DNA of 64,000 nt, from contig CAJTKK010000004.1 in NCBI GenBank assembly GCA_910576535.1, positions 1 to 64,000 of the forward strand. Reading direction: 5' to 3'. The position numbers and the translations under genes are program-made. Source of the DNA: an uncultured Lachnospiraceae bacterium. GTDB taxonomy: Bacteria > Bacillota > Clostridia > Lachnospirales > Lachnospiraceae. The notes under the pieces were generated by a model that worked only from the letters and a program-made list of their open reading frames with translations, was not told the DNA's origin and did no database searches. Below are positions 63,114 to 64,000 of this stretch, piece after piece (positions within the stretch are counted from its first letter, which is position 1; each line of letters begins with the position of its first letter).

Positions 63114-63475
63114 TATACATCATCTCGTTGTATAGACTTTTCCAATAACTTACTGAAGTGCCGGTAACTTCTTAAAAACTCGGGCAATGCCCTCATTTCG
63201 GCATCTGAAAAGGATTCCATCAATCCTGCAACTTCATTTATATAGATCACTTTGGCTTTTATGACACTGTCACAAAGCAGTTCATCCACCGAACAGTCAA
63301 GAATATTCGCTATATCTACAATCTTTTCCAAGCTTACCTTTGTTTTTGCATTTTCAATATTGCTAATATGCTGAGTCGATAAATCTGCTGCCGATGCCAA
63401 TTCTGCCTGTGACATTCTAGCTTTATCCCTCCGCGCCTTTACTCTTGCCCCCAATTTCACGTAATCAACCGGCAT
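63113..63475 (-). CDS. XRE family transcriptional regulator
   Basis: A 120-residue regulator with one helix-turn-helix (SQAELASAADLSTQHISNI, then ENAKTKVSLEKIVDIANIL) and a helical C-terminus. The start is uncertain: ATG at 63475 begins the typical MPVDYVKLGARVKARR, but AAAGGG sits better before GTG/ATG at 63484-63487. A dyad TTGTAT-N8-ATACAA lies upstream at 63542-63561 and may be its own operator. It is monocistronic between guaB and glnS; targets unknown. Confidence 0.85.
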   Translation of the reverse strand: MPVDYVKLGARVKARRDKARMSQAELASAADLSTQHISNIENAKTKVSLEKIVDIANILDCSVDELLCDSVIKAKVIYINEVAGLMESFSDAEMRALPEFLRSYRHFSKLLEKSIQRDDV

Positions 63476-63541
63476 TCTTATCACCATAACCCTTTGTACC
63501 GCAAATCCTAAAATAACCAATATTTGTCAATATGGTATTAA

Positions 63542-63561
63542 TTGTATAAAATTTGATACAA
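63542..63561 (-). promoter_or_regulatory. Candidate operator of the XRE regulator
   Basis: A perfect dyad TTGTAT / ATACAA with an 8-bp AT-rich centre, 55-75 bp upstream of the regulator start and close to TTGACA/TTGATT-like elements. It suggests autoregulation. Confidence 0.4.
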
Positions 63562-63691
63562 AAATGGAATCAACTAGATAAATAGTCTATTCCCCTGGTT
63601 TATCTTGCCGTTTTCTTCTGTCAGGAACTCTTCCCTATATCATGTAAAGCCGCATCGTGGATACATCTATAAAATCCAGCCGGAAACTTCC

Positions 63692-64000
63692 CTACTCATC
63701 CACACTGTAATTAGGCGCTTCTTTTGTAATATGGATGTCATGGGGATGGCTTTCTTTTAAGGATGCAGCCGAAATCTTCATAAACCTTCCATTCTGCTTC
63801 AATTCCTCAATTGTCCTGGTGCCACAGTAACCCATGCCGGAGCGCAGCCCCCCCAGTAGCTGGAATACCGTATCTTCTACAGTCCCTTTATAAGCTACCC
63901 GTCCTTCTACCCCTTCCGGTACAAGCTTCTTGGCGTCTGCCTGGAAATAACGGTCCTTGCTGCCATTTTCCATTGCCGCAATAGATCCCATGCCGCGGTA
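63692..64000 (-). CDS. guaB: IMP dehydrogenase, C-terminal part (runs off the window)
   Basis: The last 102 codons of guaB. The protein reads YRGMGSIAAM right at the window edge, the IMPDH flap/active-site signature, followed by the distal flap region (KLVPEGVEGRVAYKG) and the typical ending HPHDIHITKEAPNYSV. The enzyme makes XMP from IMP, the first committed step to GMP. The missing 5' part lies beyond position 64000. No clear terminator follows within the gap to the XRE gene. Confidence 0.95.
   Translation of the reverse strand, partial: YRGMGSIAAMENGSKDRYFQADAKKLVPEGVEGRVAYKGTVEDTVFQLLGGLRSGMGYCGTRTIEELKQNGRFMKISAASLKESHPHDIHITKEAPNYSVDE

Noticed and set aside
1..64000. tRNA, rRNA, CRISPR array, insertion sequence or prophage genes
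   Set aside because: Looked for GTTCGAA-type T-loops, regularly spaced repeats, transposase DDE motifs and integrases; none found.

Overview
The window looks like chromosomal DNA of a gut-type Clostridia bacterium, most probably a Lachnospiraceae member. The inference rests on moderate GC with AT-rich intergenic spacers, AGGAGG-type ribosome binding sites, YesM/YesN two-component systems beside MalFG-type sugar importers, an AddAB recombination nuclease, a GlnRS, DUF6062 and DUF2225 proteins, and an iron-hydrogenase-like soluble chemoreceptor. Nearly all genes are on the minus strand; only a DUF1963 gene, a MerR-ABC drug-export cassette, a DUF6062 gene and a small acidic membrane protein are on plus. 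I saw no rRNA, tRNA, CRISPR array, transposase or phage gene.

Layout. 1-0.5 kb: start of a GT2 glycosyltransferase preceded by a short Gly/Cys-rich ORF interrupted by an in-frame TGA. 0.8-1.6: DUF1963 protein. 1.7-7.0: response regulator, histidine kinase, ABC ATPase and FtsX-like permease, with the same regulator-box candidate upstream of the regulator and upstream of the ATPase. 7.1-9.5: MerR (TipAS-like) regulator with an ABC exporter behind a 19-bp-spacer promoter. 9.7-11.7: H-cluster-like ferredoxin fused to a chemoreceptor signalling domain. 11.8-13.6: ECF sigma factor with RsiV-like anti-sigma factor. 13.9-17.4: CPBP protease, HAD phosphatase, RmlD-like reductase, and ThiT thiamine transporter under a TPP riboswitch. 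17.5-23.7: fructoside utilisation locus (LacI regulator, GH32 hydrolase, solute-binding lipoprotein, two permeases) with a well-defined promoter and operator. 23.9-24.6: two small paralogous membrane proteins. 24.8-33.8: addA, addB, cardiolipin synthase. 34-35.7: metallo-beta-lactamase/HAD fusion. 35.9-37.3: soluble CZB-domain chemoreceptor. 37.4-47.6: beta-disaccharide utilisation locus (GH94 phosphorylase, hexose-phosphate mutase, YesM-type kinase, solute-binding protein, two permeases, YesN-type regulator). 47.9-54.1: M19 dipeptidase, uracil/xanthine permease, PfkB-like protein lacking its catalytic Asp, FMN-binding lipoprotein, dCache chemoreceptor. 54.3-58.6: DUF6062 protein, MarR-MATE efflux operon with two operators, TetR regulator, acidic Ala/Lys-repeat protein. 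58.7-64: MocR-type regulator, DUF2225 protein, glnS, XRE regulator and the 3' part of guaB.

How the genes work together. The GH32 and GH94 loci are self-contained import-and-cleave units: the first should release fructose from sucrose or fructo-oligosaccharides, the second should phosphorolyse a beta-linked disaccharide to a sugar 1-phosphate that the adjacent mutase converts to the 6-phosphate. Three chemoreceptors of different design (iron-sulfur/H-cluster, zinc-type CZB, periplasmic dCache) suggest a motile or formerly motile cell that monitors redox state, metal or oxidant state, and small metabolites. The two ABC modules and the MATE pump are each next to a dedicated regulator, a typical defence layout against antimicrobials.
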